From: Ktedonobacter racemifer DSM 44963
Lineage (GTDB): Bacteria; Chloroflexota; Ktedonobacteria; Ktedonobacterales; Ktedonobacteraceae
Assembly (NCBI RefSeq): GCF_000178855.1
Contig: NZ_ADVG01000001.1
Span: 2,393,481-2,457,480 of the forward strand
Reading direction: 5' to 3'
DNA: 64,000 bases
Positions 8,377 through 17,340 of the stretch are shown here, piece by piece (positions within the stretch are counted from its first letter, which is position 1; each line of letters starts with the position of its first letter). The position numbers and the translations under genes were made by a program. The notes below the pieces were generated by a model, which saw nothing but the letters and a program-made list of their open reading frames with translations, was not told where the DNA came from and did no database searches.

Positions 8377-9130
8377 ATGAGAGAATCCTTGCCTGTAGGA
8401 GAGAGGAATGTATGTTATATCCCTGATGGTGAGTAGCGAAGCCATGTTGCACTATCGGAACAACGGAATCTGGAAAAACTGTTCTTACTTGCTTTCTTGC
8501 TTCATGCGAAGTATAACCATCAGACATAAAATAAAACTGAGATGTTGCTGAGAGCAATCTGAGCACTAAGCTTTCTTCTGGTGCTCATTCCCAGCGTAAA
8601 CGCAGTGTGATGCAGATGAAAAGAGATGAGATGAGCGAGTGCAATTGCTGTTGCCAACGTCGGAGACGAGGTATTGTCAACTTAGCGATAATTGGTGAGC
8701 TAATCACCATAAATTCGAGACAAAAGTGGGGCGTCAGCCCAAAATGAACTCGAAAGAAGGCCCTCTGAAAGGTCGCAAATGAAGGTTCAGCGGGGAAAGC
8801 TCATCAAGAGATTTTTTTAAGTTGACAATACCCGCGCGCCATGACCTCTCGTCACTGACGGTGGTTTGTTGACCTGGCGGGAAGCGCCGGATTGAAGATA
8901 ACTTCGTTCACATACTATTCCGACTGCGAGCCCGAACCTGCCGGAAACCTGACAGAAGATGGCAGGTATATGTTTTAGACGAAAGAGGGTCGCGATACTC
9001 CTCACCCCATAGAATAGAACGGCCCCTGAGCTGAGGTAGGCCAATAACTAAGTCCCCTGCTCGCACTGAGCACAGTTATGAGATCGGTCGTGAGACGAGC
9101 GCATATTCCACCCAGTGGAAAGACAGCCTG
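8377..9130. other. Intergenic stretch with one putative MITE
   Basis: No convincing gene. Apart from the inverted-repeat element at 8670-8832, I see only the promoter side of the receiver-like gene (8377-8570) and unassigned sequence to the end of the merR gene at 9131. Confidence 0.5.
8670..8832. mobile_element. 163-bp element with 15-bp terminal inverted repeats (putative MITE)
   Basis: Left end GGTATTGTCAACTTA at 8670-8684 and right end TAAGTTGACAATACC at 8818-8832 are exact complements. Nothing inside codes for protein. A partial match to the end, CATTGTCAACTTGACA, occurs at 15166-15180. Size and structure suit a non-autonomous element mobilised by a DDE transposase elsewhere. I could not define a target duplication. 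Confidence 0.55.
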
Positions 9131-9541
9131 TCAATGCCCAGGAATGACGCAGATCTTACCATGAGCAGTTCCCTTTTCCTCGGCATCGATCCACGCCAAC
9201 TTGTCTGCCAACATCTGTGCGAGATATGTCTGCATCTGGTCTAATTCTGCTTTTTTCCTGTCGATATCCTTCATCTTTTGGCGAATAACCTCAACTTTCC
9301 TTTGGAGAGGGAGATCATTCGCCTCATCTGCATCTATGAGTTCTTTGATCTCTGCTAACGTAAACCCTACCGCCTGACCTGCTTTGAGTATCATGAGATA
9401 CCCAACCGCCTCCTCGGAATAATCCCGATAGTTATTTTCCTTGCGACGGAAAGAGCGCTCCTCAAGGAACCCTTGTTTTTCATAAAAACGAATGGTGTGA
9501 CGCGTCAAACCTGTCTTTTTTTCCAATTCTTTGATGAGCAT
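9131..9541 (-). CDS. MerR-family transcriptional regulator
   Basis: 136 residues. Starts MLIKELEKKTGLTRHTIRFYEKQGFL, a canonical MerR DNA-binding head, followed by the second wing (NYRDYSEEAVGYLMILKAGQAVGFTLAEIKELI) and a C-terminal dimerising coiled coil. The ATG at 9541 is chosen because GGAGGAG lies just ahead of it. It is divergent from the SDR gene at 9796, and the spacer holds a MerR-type promoter, so the SDR is the likely target. No metal-binding cysteine cluster is obvious; one Cys is near the C-terminus. Confidence 0.9.
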   Translation of the reverse strand: MLIKELEKKTGLTRHTIRFYEKQGFLEERSFRRKENNYRDYSEEAVGYLMILKAGQAVGFTLAEIKELIDADEANDLPLQRKVEVIRQKMKDIDRKKAELDQMQTYLAQMLADKLAWIDAEEKGTAHGKICVIPGH

Positions 9542-9563
9542 GGAAAACTCCTCCAAAAAAGAC

Positions 9564-9595
9564 TTGACTATAGACCCTACTCTACAGTTTACACT
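9564..9595 (+). promoter_or_regulatory. Putative MerR-type promoter for the SDR gene
   Basis: TTGACT at 9564-9569 and TACACT at 9590-9595 are separated by 20 bp, the over-long spacing typical of promoters that MerR proteins untwist. The spacer contains an imperfect dyad (AGACCCTACTCT...TTTACACTCTAG). It lies between the divergent merR and SDR genes. Confidence 0.55.
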
Positions 9596-9795
9596 CTAGA
9601 CATCAAAGAGGCAATAACCTTTGAGGAGGAAAGAAAGAGGAATACTCTCACTCACCTAAGCACCATCGAGTGTCTCCCTAGAGGTTTGTCACAAGAGGTG
9701 GCGATTTTGTCGTGCGACAAGCGCTTCATGGAGAAATGGGAAGAATGTCTCTCCTTTGGGAGAGAACGCGCATATTCAGAGAGGAGAGAGATCTC

Positions 9796-10681
9796 ATGGC
9801 AACGAGCAGCATACAGGGAAAAGTGTGCCTGGTGACAGGCAGTAGTTCAGGGATTGGCAAGGTGACAGCCAGAGAACTGGCCAAAATGGGCGCGACCGTG
9901 GTCATGGTCTGCCGCAATCAGGCCAAGGGAGAAGCCGCGCAGGCCGAGATCAAAGAGGAAAGCTCGAACGACCAGGTGGATCTGATCGTCGCGGACCTCT
10001 CAGAGCTTTCTCAGGTACGCCGCGTGGCCAACGAGTTCAAACAGAAGTACTCTCAGCTCCACGTGCTGATCAATAACGCCGGAGGAGTGAATAGCGAACA
10101 CAAGGTCACGACTGATGGGCTAGAGTTCACCTTTGCGACGAATTACCTGGCTCCATTCCTGCTCACGGAACAGCTGCTGGATGTGCTGAAAGCGAGCGCA
10201 CCAGCACGTGTCGTGAATGTGAGTTCGAACGGGCATGTCCTCGGAAACATTGATTTTGCTGATCTGCAAGGGACACGAAGGTATAACGCCACGAAAGCCT
10301 ATGGGCCAGTCCAAGCTCGCGCAGATCTACTTTACCTACGAACTGGCTGGCCGGCTCAAAGGCACTGGTGTCACGGTCAATGCACTCCATCCCGGACCGG
10401 TGAGCTCCAACTTTAACAACGGCATGAAAGGCTTTATGCATGCCATCGGGGTCTTGTTCTACCTCATCATGGGAATAGATGCCGAGAAGGGGGCGCAGAC
10501 AACGCTCTACGTGGCAACCTCGCCGGAGGTCGAGGGCGTGAGTGGAAAATACTTCTCCCAAAGCAAACAAGGCAAGGAGACACCCTCTTCTCAGCGCTCC
10601 TATGATGTCGCCATCCGTCACCGTCTCTGGGAAGTCTCCCAGGAGTTGATTCGTCAAAGCGAGCTTTCCCATGCTCTCTGA
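9796..10681 (+). pseudogene. Short-chain dehydrogenase/reductase (retinol-dehydrogenase-like), frameshifted
   Basis: The first 170 codons hold the cofactor loop TGSSSGIGK, NNAGG and NVSSNGHV. At 10308-10310 a GGG run where GG is expected shifts the frame; with one G fewer the protein reads AYGQSKLAQIYFTYELA, restoring the catalytic Tyr-x3-Lys and continuing to a normal end at 10681. So the gene is whole except for one inserted base: a recent mutation or a sequencing error. Preceded by AGGAGAGAG. Probably oxidises or reduces an aldehyde, ketone or quinone under control of the divergent MerR protein. Confidence 0.8.
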
Positions 10682-10705
10682 GAAAAAAGATCAAGGAGAG
10701 AACGT

Positions 10706-10903
10706 ATGACGTCACAACAAGATCCCCCGGATGCTCTCGCGCAGCGCTCTCCTAGAGAGAGGAACAAACCAGGGGGAGACACAAGCGTGAACACTATCTG
10801 GGAGAGAGAGGAGAAGGCCGTTTTCGTGACTGCGGGAATGGGGTATACGAGAGCGCGTGGGCTGGCTTACACATGGGGCAAAGGAGAACGAGTGCAACGA
10901 TGA
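10706..10903 (+). CDS. Possible small protein translationally coupled to the S15 hydrolase
   Basis: 65 codons preceded by AAGGAGAGAACGT, a strong ribosome site at correct spacing. The stop overlaps the next gene's start as ATGA (10900-10903), the classic coupling arrangement. The sequence is polar and repetitive in charge (PPDALAQRSPRERNKPGGD) with no recognised domain; it may be a leader peptide or the remains of a longer gene. Confidence 0.4.
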   Translation: MTSQQDPPDALAQRSPRERNKPGGDTSVNTIWEREEKAVFVTAGMGYTRARGLAYTWGKGERVQR

Positions 10904-12636
10904 ATATTCTGATTGAAAAAAACGTCATGGTTCCTATGCGCGATGGCGTCAGCCTCGCCACCGATGTCTATCGTCCTGCCGAGGGAGGACCGGTCCCGGT
11001 GCTGCTCGCGCGTTTGCCCTACAACAAAGACCTGCCCATAATGATGCAGGCGGTTATGGACGCCTCACGGGCGGTACAGGCAGGCTACGCCGTCGTGTTC
11101 CAGGACTGCCGCGGGCGTTTTGCCTCGGAGGGCGCATTCACCCCCATCGTCAATGAAGCGAACGATGGAGCCGATACCGTAGCCTGGATTGCTCAACAGC
11201 CCTGGTCTACGGGCCAGATCGGCACCGTGGGGGGATCCTACCTGGGCTTCACCCAGTGGCTACTGGCCAGAGAGCAGCCAGAGGCGCTGCGAGCTATGGC
11301 CCCTGCCATCACCACCTCTGACTATTACCAGGCTCCGTGGCGTCATACCGGCGGGGTCTTCGAGTTAGGTATCTCCCTGTCTTGGTCCCTGGGCATGATA
11401 CCGGAGGAACTGCAACGGCAACGACGCCTGGGCAAAGCCAGCAGAGAACACATGGATGCGCTCATGCAGATGATGGGAAATGTCCCCGCCCAGTTCGAGC
11501 GTCTCCCGCTGGGAGATATGCCTCTGCTGCACGACTTCGCTCCCTCCTATTTCGAGTGGCTGGCCCACCCCACCTACGATGACTATTGGCGCGGGATGGC
11601 CCACAAGGAATACTACGAGCAGATCACGGTGCCCGCGCTCAATATCGGTGGCTGGTATGACATTTTCCTGGGTGGGACTCTTGAGAATTATACCGGAATG
11701 AAGCAGCGCGGGGGAAGTGCTCTGGCGCGCCAGCACCAGCGGCTCCTGATCGGCCCCTGGTCACATGGAGGGATGACCGGCGTCTTTCCAGAACGCACGT
11801 ACGGTCTGATGGCCAGTGGTGATGCGGCAGATCTCGTCGGGGTGCAACTGCGTTGGTATGACCACTGGCTCAAAGGCGAGGACAACGGCGTGGAACAGGA
11901 GAAGCCGGTGAAGATCTTTGTGATGGGACTGGATCAATGGCGCGAGGAAGAAGACTGGCCGCTGCCCGATACCCAGTTCCGTCCCTACTACCTGCACAGC
12001 AGCGGCCATGCCAACACCGCAGCAGGCGATGGGAAGCTTTCGACCGAGGCACCCGCAGAGGAGGCTGAGGATGTCTATCTCTACGACCCACGCCGGCCCG
12101 TCCCGACAGTGGGAGGGGCCATTCTGCTGTCTCATGGCCTCGATCAGGGGCCGCGCGATCAACGCAGCGTGGAAGCACGTGAGGATGTGCTCTGCTATAG
12201 CACGCCTGTCCTGGAGGAGCCGGTGGAGGTGACCGGCCCCATTGAATTGGTGCTCTCCATCTCCTCCTCGGCACGCGATACCGACTTTACCGGCAAATTG
12301 GTCGATGTGTATCCCAATGGCCGGGCCGAAATCCTGACCGACGGCGTTCTGCGCGCCCGCTACCGCGAGTCATTCTCTGAGCCCAGGTTGCTGGAGCCGG
12401 GGCAGATCTACGAACTGCGCCTGAACCTGTGGGCGACCTCTAACCTGTTCAAAGCCGGGCACCGCATCCGCCTGGAGGTTAGCAGCTCCAACTTCCCGCG
12501 CTTTGATCGCAATAGTAATACGGGTGGCACGATTGAGACGGAAACCGAGAAGGAATTCGTGCAGGCGGTCAACCGCGTCTATCACGAGAGCGCGCATCCC
12601 TCCTACCTTGTCCTGCCCGTGATTGTGCGGAACTGA
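10900..12636 (+). CDS. CocE/NonD-family hydrolase (peptidase S15, X-Pro dipeptidyl-peptidase-like)
   Basis: 578 residues. Alpha/beta hydrolase with the nucleophile elbow GGSYLG at about residues 111-116 (Ser113) and a catalytic His in GPWSHGG, followed by the C-terminal jelly-roll seen in CocE and X-Pro peptidases (PVEVTGPIELVLSISSSARD, RIRLEVSSSNFPRFDRN). Substrate is likely an ester, amide or acylated compound; it cannot be told from sequence. I start at the ATG at 10900 (MNILIEKNVMVPMRDGV), which overlaps the upstream ORF; the in-frame start at 10873 lacks support. Intact and full length. Confidence 0.9.
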   Translation: MNILIEKNVMVPMRDGVSLATDVYRPAEGGPVPVLLARLPYNKDLPIMMQAVMDASRAVQAGYAVVFQDCRGRFASEGAFTPIVNEANDGADTVAWIAQQPWSTGQIGTVGGSYLGFTQWLLAREQPEALRAMAPAITTSDYYQAPWRHTGGVFELGISLSWSLGMIPEELQRQRRLGKASREHMDALMQMMGNVPAQFERLPLGDMPLLHDFAPSYFEWLAHPTYDDYWRGMAHKEYYEQITVPALNIGGWYDIFLGGTLENYTGMKQRGGSALARQHQRLLIGPWSHGGMTGVFPERTYGLMASGDAADLVGVQLRWYDHWLKGEDNGVEQEKPVKIFVMGLDQWREEEDWPLPDTQFRPYYLHSSGHANTAAGDGKLSTEAPAEEAEDVYLYDPRRPVPTVGGAILLSHGLDQGPRDQRSVEAREDVLCYSTPVLEEPVEVTGPIELVLSISSSARDTDFTGKLVDVYPNGRAEILTDGVLRARYRESFSEPRLLEPGQIYELRLNLWATSNLFKAGHRIRLEVSSSNFPRFDRNSNTGGTIETETEKEFVQAVNRVYHESAHPSYLVLPVIVRN

Positions 12637-12776
12637 GGTGCCGAGCGAATGAGGGGAGAGAGGAGCCATACGCTCTCTGGGGTTGCATGCACCAGTCAAT
12701 TGCCCATCTCCTCTCCGATTGACGTTCGTTGCGTCGGTTGGCACAGAGAGAAGGTGGAGTGCTGCCGTCTACTGGT

Positions 12777-13072
12777 ATGAAGTTAACTCCTGAGCAACAG
12801 CAAGAGGCGCTGGCCTTGCTACAATCTGATGTACCATTTCGCGAGGTGGCCGGTCGTTTCGGTGTAGCTCATGAGACGATACGGCGGTTGGCGCTTCGTG
12901 CGGGTGTGGAACTGGCCCCAAGGGACAAAAGCTAACGCCTACTGAGAGGAAGTTGGCACCTGAGCAGCAGCAACAAGCACGTAAATTAGTTGCCGCAGGG
13001 GTTTCTATACGTAAGGTAGCCAGCCAGTTTGGCGTGAGTCGTCAGGCTTTGGGGAAGCTCCTCAATGGGTGA
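12777..13072 (+). pseudogene. Tandem helix-turn-helix protein, frameshifted
   Basis: First unit MKLTPEQQQEALALLQSDVPF-REVAGRFGVAHETIRRL, second unit KLAPEQQQQARKLVAAGVS-IRKVASQFGVSRQALGKL. The two units are resolvase-type HTH modules, as in the genes at 15224 and 34451. A one-base shift near 12915-12925 puts the second unit in another frame, after the stop at 12935. Downstream comes a strong hairpin and the CGGAACCGACGGG motif, the same order as the other copies. Confidence 0.65.
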
Positions 13073-13250
13073 GGTGGGCGTTTAGATTTGTGCCAGGGAT
13101 TTCTTGTACGTGGAGAGCTAGAAACGCCTCCACGTACCATTGTGTGCTTGTTTCTAGAAGCCTGTTTTGTCGAGAGTTGTAGAATTGAAGCATGGCAAAC
13201 ATATGCTCTATTAACAGAGAATTCTCCCCTTTTTCTGACGACGGCTGAAC

Positions 13251-13303
13251 AAGAAGAAGCCTTGACACTGGTTGATTTTGTCAACGTGTCAAGGCTTCTT
13301 CTT
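13251..13303. repeat. Perfect 18-bp-arm hairpin next to the CGGAACCGACGGG motif
   Basis: AAGAAGAAGCCTTGACAC at 13251-13268 pairs exactly with 13286-13303; inside, GTTGA and TCAAC can extend the stem. It ends 4 bases before the 13-bp motif at 13308. It could terminate transcription in either direction or be part of a recombination site. Confidence 0.7.
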
Positions 13304-13304
13304 C

Positions 13305-13406
13305 AAACGGAACCGACGGGCGACGAACCACCGGTCGCACCTGGCCTTGATCCCCAGTGAGAAGTTGTTTGCTGGTCGCAATGACATTCTGATCTCTACA
13401 CCGAAA
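13305..13406. repeat. 102-bp duplicated segment starting at the CGGAACCGACGGG motif (copy 2)
   Basis: Partner of 6700-6801; same orientation and length with scattered substitutions. Similarity stops abruptly at both ends of the pair, so this is a copied module and not background similarity. Confidence 0.65.
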
Positions 13407-13720
13407 ACGTCATCGCTAGACATTTCAACCACGAAAACATCATTTGTGTGCCCGGGAGTGCCGTGCCAATTTGCACGACCGATTCCAGCAATGAAACGCG
13501 GGTGACTGGGGGCAAGCAGGCCGCATAACCACACCGACCACTCCACTTCTCATTGGCTTCCCATCTCTTTTTTCCTTATAGGCCATCGGTATCTTTCATT
13601 TTTACAAATAAGTCGATAATCCCCTTATCCGCCTTGACAACGCCTCTTACTCTTCTTATACTCAAAAGTAATGATCATAATTGATTTTTGACCCTTACTT
13701 TTAAAGGAGGCAAAGGCAAT

Positions 13721-15067
13721 ATGAGAATCGATAGACAACGGCAGCGGTCGCATACCAGCACCTTGAAAAGGACGACAATAGTGAGTCTTGGTATACTGCT
13801 CCTGCTCCTTACCGCCTGCGGACCCACAGTCGCCACGGGAAGTCAAAAAGGCGGCAAAGGCTCCACAACCATCAAAGTAGCCACTGATTTCCCGGTATCG
13901 GGACAGGATACCCCCAATGGCAAGCCCGCGCAGGATGGGGCAGAGATGGCAGTCCAGGAAGCAAATGCGCAGCATCTGATCCCTGGATATAACATCGTAT
14001 TTGTTCCCAAAGACGACGTTGGAGCTCAGGGAACCTTTGATCCTGATATGGGGAAGAATAATGTTACCGCGCTGATTAATGATGCCCTCGTGGCAGGCAT
14101 CGTAGGACCATTTAATAGTTCAGTAGCACAGGCGGAGATGCCCATTGCCAATCAAGCCCCCATTACCTTAATTAGCCCTTCCAACACCAATACCTGTTTA
14201 ACACAACGCGGACCCTCGGTTAACTGCACCGGGGCACAGGATAAGGTGCCCATACTGCGCCCAACTGGAAAGGTAACCTATTTCCGCATCGCGACGACGG
14301 ACGATCACCAGGGATCAGTCCTGGCGGATTACCTGTATCAGAAAAGAAACTATAGGAAAGTCTACGTTATAGACGATACGACGGTCTATGGTGTTGGACT
14401 GGCAAACATCTTTAGCAACGAGTGGCAAAAACTGGGAGGGCAACTCGTGGGGAACCGCGAAAGCAAGCAGAAGAGCAATGACTATGGTGGCACCATTGCT
14501 AATATTAAAAGCGCTAAACCCGACCTGGTATTCTACGGCGGCACCGATAGTCAGGGTGGTACCCAGTTACGCCAACAACTGCTCAACGACTCTGGAACCG
14601 CTAGCCTGGCCTTTGGCGGTGGCGATGGCATCGAAAACCCGGTCTTCGCCCAGGTCGTCGGCTCAACGGGTGGTCCAACCTTCGCCACCATCGCCAAGGT
14701 GAATGAAACCATACTCCCCTCGGCGAAAGACTTTATCACACGCTATAATCGCATATATGGCGAGAACGATTATGGAGCGTACAGCGCTGCTGGCTATGAC
14801 TGCATGAATATCCTGCTGCAAGCGATCAAACGAGCCCTCGCCGACGGTGCTCAAACGCCTAAAGACTCCAATGACGCCGCCGGCGGCAAATCTTTCCGTG
14901 AGGCCGTCATCGCAGCGATGCAAAAAACGGATTATAACGGCGTTACCGGCCACCACAGCTTCACCGAAAACGGCGATACGACCAATAAGGTCATCTCCGT
15001 CTGGCAAGTTGCTACTGTCAACGGCAAAGATACCTGGAAGTTCGTAGACCAGGTGGCCGCCAAATAA
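13721..15067 (+). CDS. ABC transporter substrate-binding lipoprotein, branched-chain amino acid (LivJ-like) family
   Basis: 448 residues. The signal peptide ends in lipobox LTAC (residues about 29-32), so the protein is anchored outside the membrane. The body is a type I periplasmic-binding fold: IKVATDFPVSGQDTPNGK near the N-terminus, GPFNSSVAQAEMPIANQ, VYVIDDTTVYGVGLANIF and PDLVFYGGTDSQGG are classical Leu/Ile/Val-binding segments. AAAGGAGG precedes the ATG at 13721. No permease or ATPase gene is adjacent, so it is an orphan that either pairs with a remote transporter or senses. A terminator follows. Confidence 0.9.
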   Translation: MRIDRQRQRSHTSTLKRTTIVSLGILLLLLTACGPTVATGSQKGGKGSTTIKVATDFPVSGQDTPNGKPAQDGAEMAVQEANAQHLIPGYNIVFVPKDDVGAQGTFDPDMGKNNVTALINDALVAGIVGPFNSSVAQAEMPIANQAPITLISPSNTNTCLTQRGPSVNCTGAQDKVPILRPTGKVTYFRIATTDDHQGSVLADYLYQKRNYRKVYVIDDTTVYGVGLANIFSNEWQKLGGQLVGNRESKQKSNDYGGTIANIKSAKPDLVFYGGTDSQGGTQLRQQLLNDSGTASLAFGGGDGIENPVFAQVVGSTGGPTFATIAKVNETILPSAKDFITRYNRIYGENDYGAYSAAGYDCMNILLQAIKRALADGAQTPKDSNDAAGGKSFREAVIAAMQKTDYNGVTGHHSFTENGDTTNKVISVWQVATVNGKDTWKFVDQVAAK

Positions 15068-15092
15068 CCCCCTACTCCTCGCCCCATCTTGG

Positions 15093-15134
15093 AAGGCTTC
15101 TGGGCATCGGGATAGAAAAATGCCCGGAAGCCTT
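15093..15134 (+). terminator. Rho-independent terminator after the binding-protein gene
   Basis: AAGGCTTCTGGGCAT pairs with ATGCCCGGAAGCCTT (one G-T pair), 12-base loop, followed by TTTT-rich sequence. Located 26 bases after the stop codon. Confidence 0.75.
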
Positions 15135-15223
15135 TTGTCACTCATTGCAATATGGGCCACCATTGTCAACTTGACAGCCGAGCGGACCACTCTGCGAGAA
15201 TAACCTCATAAAAACAAGCATCA

Positions 15224-15568
15224 TTGTACTGTCCACCCAAACGGGACATCACCACCAGGCACCTCCCACCGCTCACACACCCGAGCCTCTCGCCCGCACA
15301 GCGAGAAGAGGCGATCGAGCTCTTGCAGCAACCCGAGATGTCCATTCGCAAAGTCGCCAGTCGGCTGGGCACCTCACGGGGAACGATCCAGCGATTGGTT
15401 GAGCAAGAAGGCATCGAGCGGCAGACGAGCCAGAAGCTCTCGCCTGAGCAGCGGGAAGAGACGTTTCGGTTACTGGATGAGGGAATATCGCTGAGACAGG
15501 TGGCCCGGCAGTTCGGCGTCAACCCCGAGTCACTTCGGCGGTTGGTCATGAGGCACAAGCCTTCGTAA
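15224..15568 (+). CDS. Tandem helix-turn-helix protein (resolvase-type HTH x2)
   Basis: 114 residues from a TTG at 15224; a later start is possible. Two copies of a 45-residue module: SLSPAQREEAIELLQQPEMS-IRKVASRLGTSRGTIQRL and KLSPEQREETFRLLDEGIS-LRQVARQFGVNPESLRRL. Each ends in a helix-turn-helix like that of Hin-type resolvases. No catalytic domain is attached. Nearly identical to 34451-34792; remnants lie at 850-906 and 12777-13072. A 27-bp hairpin follows by 9 bases. It probably binds DNA, perhaps element ends; no activity is established. Confidence 0.6.
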   Translation: MYCPPKRDITTRHLPPLTHPSLSPAQREEAIELLQQPEMSIRKVASRLGTSRGTIQRLVEQEGIERQTSQKLSPEQREETFRLLDEGISLRQVARQFGVNPESLRRLVMRHKPS

Positions 15569-15576
15569 AAACAAAA

Positions 15577-15603
15577 ACGCCGACACTCGATGAGTGTCGG
15601 CGT
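15577..15603. repeat. 27-bp perfect hairpin after tandem-HTH gene (copy 2 of 3)
   Basis: ACGCCGACACTC, loop GAT, GAGTGTCGGCGT with no mismatch. Same sequence and distance from the HTH stop codon as at 912 and 34800. Possible terminator or binding site for the HTH protein. Confidence 0.65.
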
Positions 15604-15705
15604 GTCCCACTGGGGGAGCTCAGATGGGCGGGGCCGCTCGCGAGAGAAGGACGATAGGACGAGAAAAACGGGGCGATAAATAACCATCTTTCTATTTTCG
15701 TATGC

Positions 15706-15746
15706 TATACTACGATAAATCAAAACAGATCGGAAATCTCTGAAAA
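15706..15746 (+). promoter_or_regulatory. Promoter and putative autoregulatory operator of LacI gene 1
   Basis: TATACT at 15706-15711 is a likely -10 box. ATCGGAAATCTCTGAAAA at 15729-15746 matches 15 of 18 positions of the sequence just downstream of the -10 box of the paralogous lacI gene (22590-22607). Shared sequence at the same place ahead of two paralogous repressors suggests the operator. Confidence 0.5.
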
Positions 15747-15765
15747 GAATGAGGAAATGCTGCGG

Positions 15766-16809
15766 ATGGCTAAAAGGCATAAAGCAGATGAACGCTTAAC
15801 TATGGCGCAGATCGCGCAGATCGCCGGCGTTTCCGTACCAACAGTCTCGAAGGTGTTGAATAGCCACACGGATGTGGCTCCGCCAACTCGCAAAAGAGTT
15901 GAGCAAGTGATTGTGGAATACGGCTTCGTGCGTAATCGCGCGGGCCGCGCTTTACGCAAAGGGAAAACTGGGCTGGTAGATTGCATCTTGCCTCGCCTGG
16001 ATGACGAATATTTTCTGCCCATTTTAGAGGGAGCAGCGCAGGTACTACATGAGGCAGGAGTGCGCCTAGTGCTGACCTCAACCCATCACCAAACTGAAGA
16101 GGAAATCCGCGGGGTTGATACCGTGACCGATCACTCCACGGACGGTATTCTTGTGGTTCTGCCGGCGGAGGAAACCATTGAGCATCTCGAACGTTCGGGT
16201 CTGCCTTTTGTACTCATTCACAGCCAGGGCGGTTTGCTGTCCACTGCACCGTCAGTGAGAATCGCCAGTTGGGAAGGAGGCTTTGTTGCAACCCAATACC
16301 TGATCGCCCGTGGGCATCAGCGCATCGCCTACATCGGCAAGGCCACGGTAGCCAGAGAAGCGATCGAGCGCATCGCCGGCTACCGCGCGGCCTTGGACGC
16401 GGCCGACCTGCCCATTGATCCGCAGTTGCAATGCAAGGGGGACTTTACCGAAGAGGATGGGTATAAAGCGACAAAAGCCCTGCTGGAGCTGTCAGAACCC
16501 CCTACGGCGATCTTTGCCGGCAACGACCGCCAGGCAGCAGGAGTCTACCGCGCGCTCCACGAGCTGGGTACGATCGTACCTGATGAGATGAGCGTCATCG
16601 GCTTCGATAATCTTTCCTTTACCGAGATCATGAATCCTCCTCTGACGACCATTCATGCACCCCGCCTGGAATTGGGGCGCACCGCAGCAACTATGCTTCT
16701 GCGCCTGATCAATGGGAAGCCGCTCGAAATGGCTCGCGTGGTGCTCTCCACCCACCTGGTCGAACGCCAATCTTGCCGACCCCTCGCACGCCTGGCAAAA
16801 AGCCAGTAG
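15766..16809 (+). CDS. LacI-family transcriptional regulator (paralogue 1)
   Basis: 347 residues. HTH at about residues 14-34 (MAQIAQIAGVSVPTVSKVLN) followed by the hinge region and a periplasmic-binding-like effector domain ending near TTIHAPRLELGR. The ATG at 15766 follows GAGGAA at 9 bases; an ATG at 15757 is too close to that site. It is a close paralogue of the gene at 22626, and the pair brackets the beta-glucosidase and its transporter. Likely represses the locus until a beta-glucoside or glucose derivative is bound. Confidence 0.9.
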   Translation: MAKRHKADERLTMAQIAQIAGVSVPTVSKVLNSHTDVAPPTRKRVEQVIVEYGFVRNRAGRALRKGKTGLVDCILPRLDDEYFLPILEGAAQVLHEAGVRLVLTSTHHQTEEEIRGVDTVTDHSTDGILVVLPAEETIEHLERSGLPFVLIHSQGGLLSTAPSVRIASWEGGFVATQYLIARGHQRIAYIGKATVAREAIERIAGYRAALDAADLPIDPQLQCKGDFTEEDGYKATKALLELSEPPTAIFAGNDRQAAGVYRALHELGTIVPDEMSVIGFDNLSFTEIMNPPLTTIHAPRLELGRTAATMLLRLINGKPLEMARVVLSTHLVERQSCRPLARLAKSQ

Positions 16810-16836
16810 CAGTTCTTCGCGTTTACACTTTTACAA

Positions 16837-17200
16837 AGGAACGTGGCTTGAAAGCCCCGGAGAGCATCGCGGGGGCTTTCAAGCCGTTCCTTTGCCTGAC
16901 ACCAATCCCCTTTTTGGCACGCGTGTTCCGACGTGCCGGAAGGCACGGCGCTCTCGTCGGTGGCAGACATTCCCACCAGCGCCTGGATGAGGGCGTGAGT
17001 CGGACGAGAGAACATCGTCTTCCCCTGTGGGAGCGCGACCGTGGACGAGCAGATGAGGCATTTGCCCGCTGACAGCCCGGATGTGTACGAGGGCCAGCGC
17101 CCATCGGCTCGCACGTCTGGCCTGGCTTCCACGAGGCTCCGTGCTCCGACGGTGAGCGTGGAAGCCAGGCCAGAACCCCCGCGCATAGATGCACCGGGGA
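16837..17200 (+). mobile_element. Internally deleted derivative of tnpB family A (non-autonomous)
   Basis: The left end is a hairpin with long arms at 16837-16892 (core GGCTTGAAAGCCCC and its complement). Next, 16900-17045 matches, inverted, the left part of the family A element at 3840-3960. The right end at 17177-17199 is the family A hairpin GCAT loop ATGC inside CCCCG/CGGGG. No tnpB sequence remains between them. It sits between lacI 1 and the convergent glucosidase gene, and may also terminate transcription. Confidence 0.6.
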
Positions 17201-17340
17201 GTCTCAGCTCCTGGAACGGAGCTCTTTATAGATGTGGCAAAAGAGGAGAGGGCGGGATCTTTCAGGATGAAGACCTTGCCCTCTCTTCGCCCCGCTCTCT
17301 TGAGGGCTTTCCCGTCGCGGGGCCGCTGACCTCTGCTTGC

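Larger units (their letters stand above)
13073..13720. other. Intergenic stretch with hairpin and repeat junction
   Basis: No gene supported. It contains the hairpin at 13251-13303, the CGGAACCGACGGG motif at 13308, the 102-bp duplicated segment to 13406, and the leader of the binding-protein gene with AAAGGAGG at about 13703-13710. Confidence 0.5.

Noticed and set aside
8817..9044. 75-codon minus-strand frame downstream of the MITE
   Set aside because: Starts inside the inverted repeat region, no ribosome site, no protein-like pattern.
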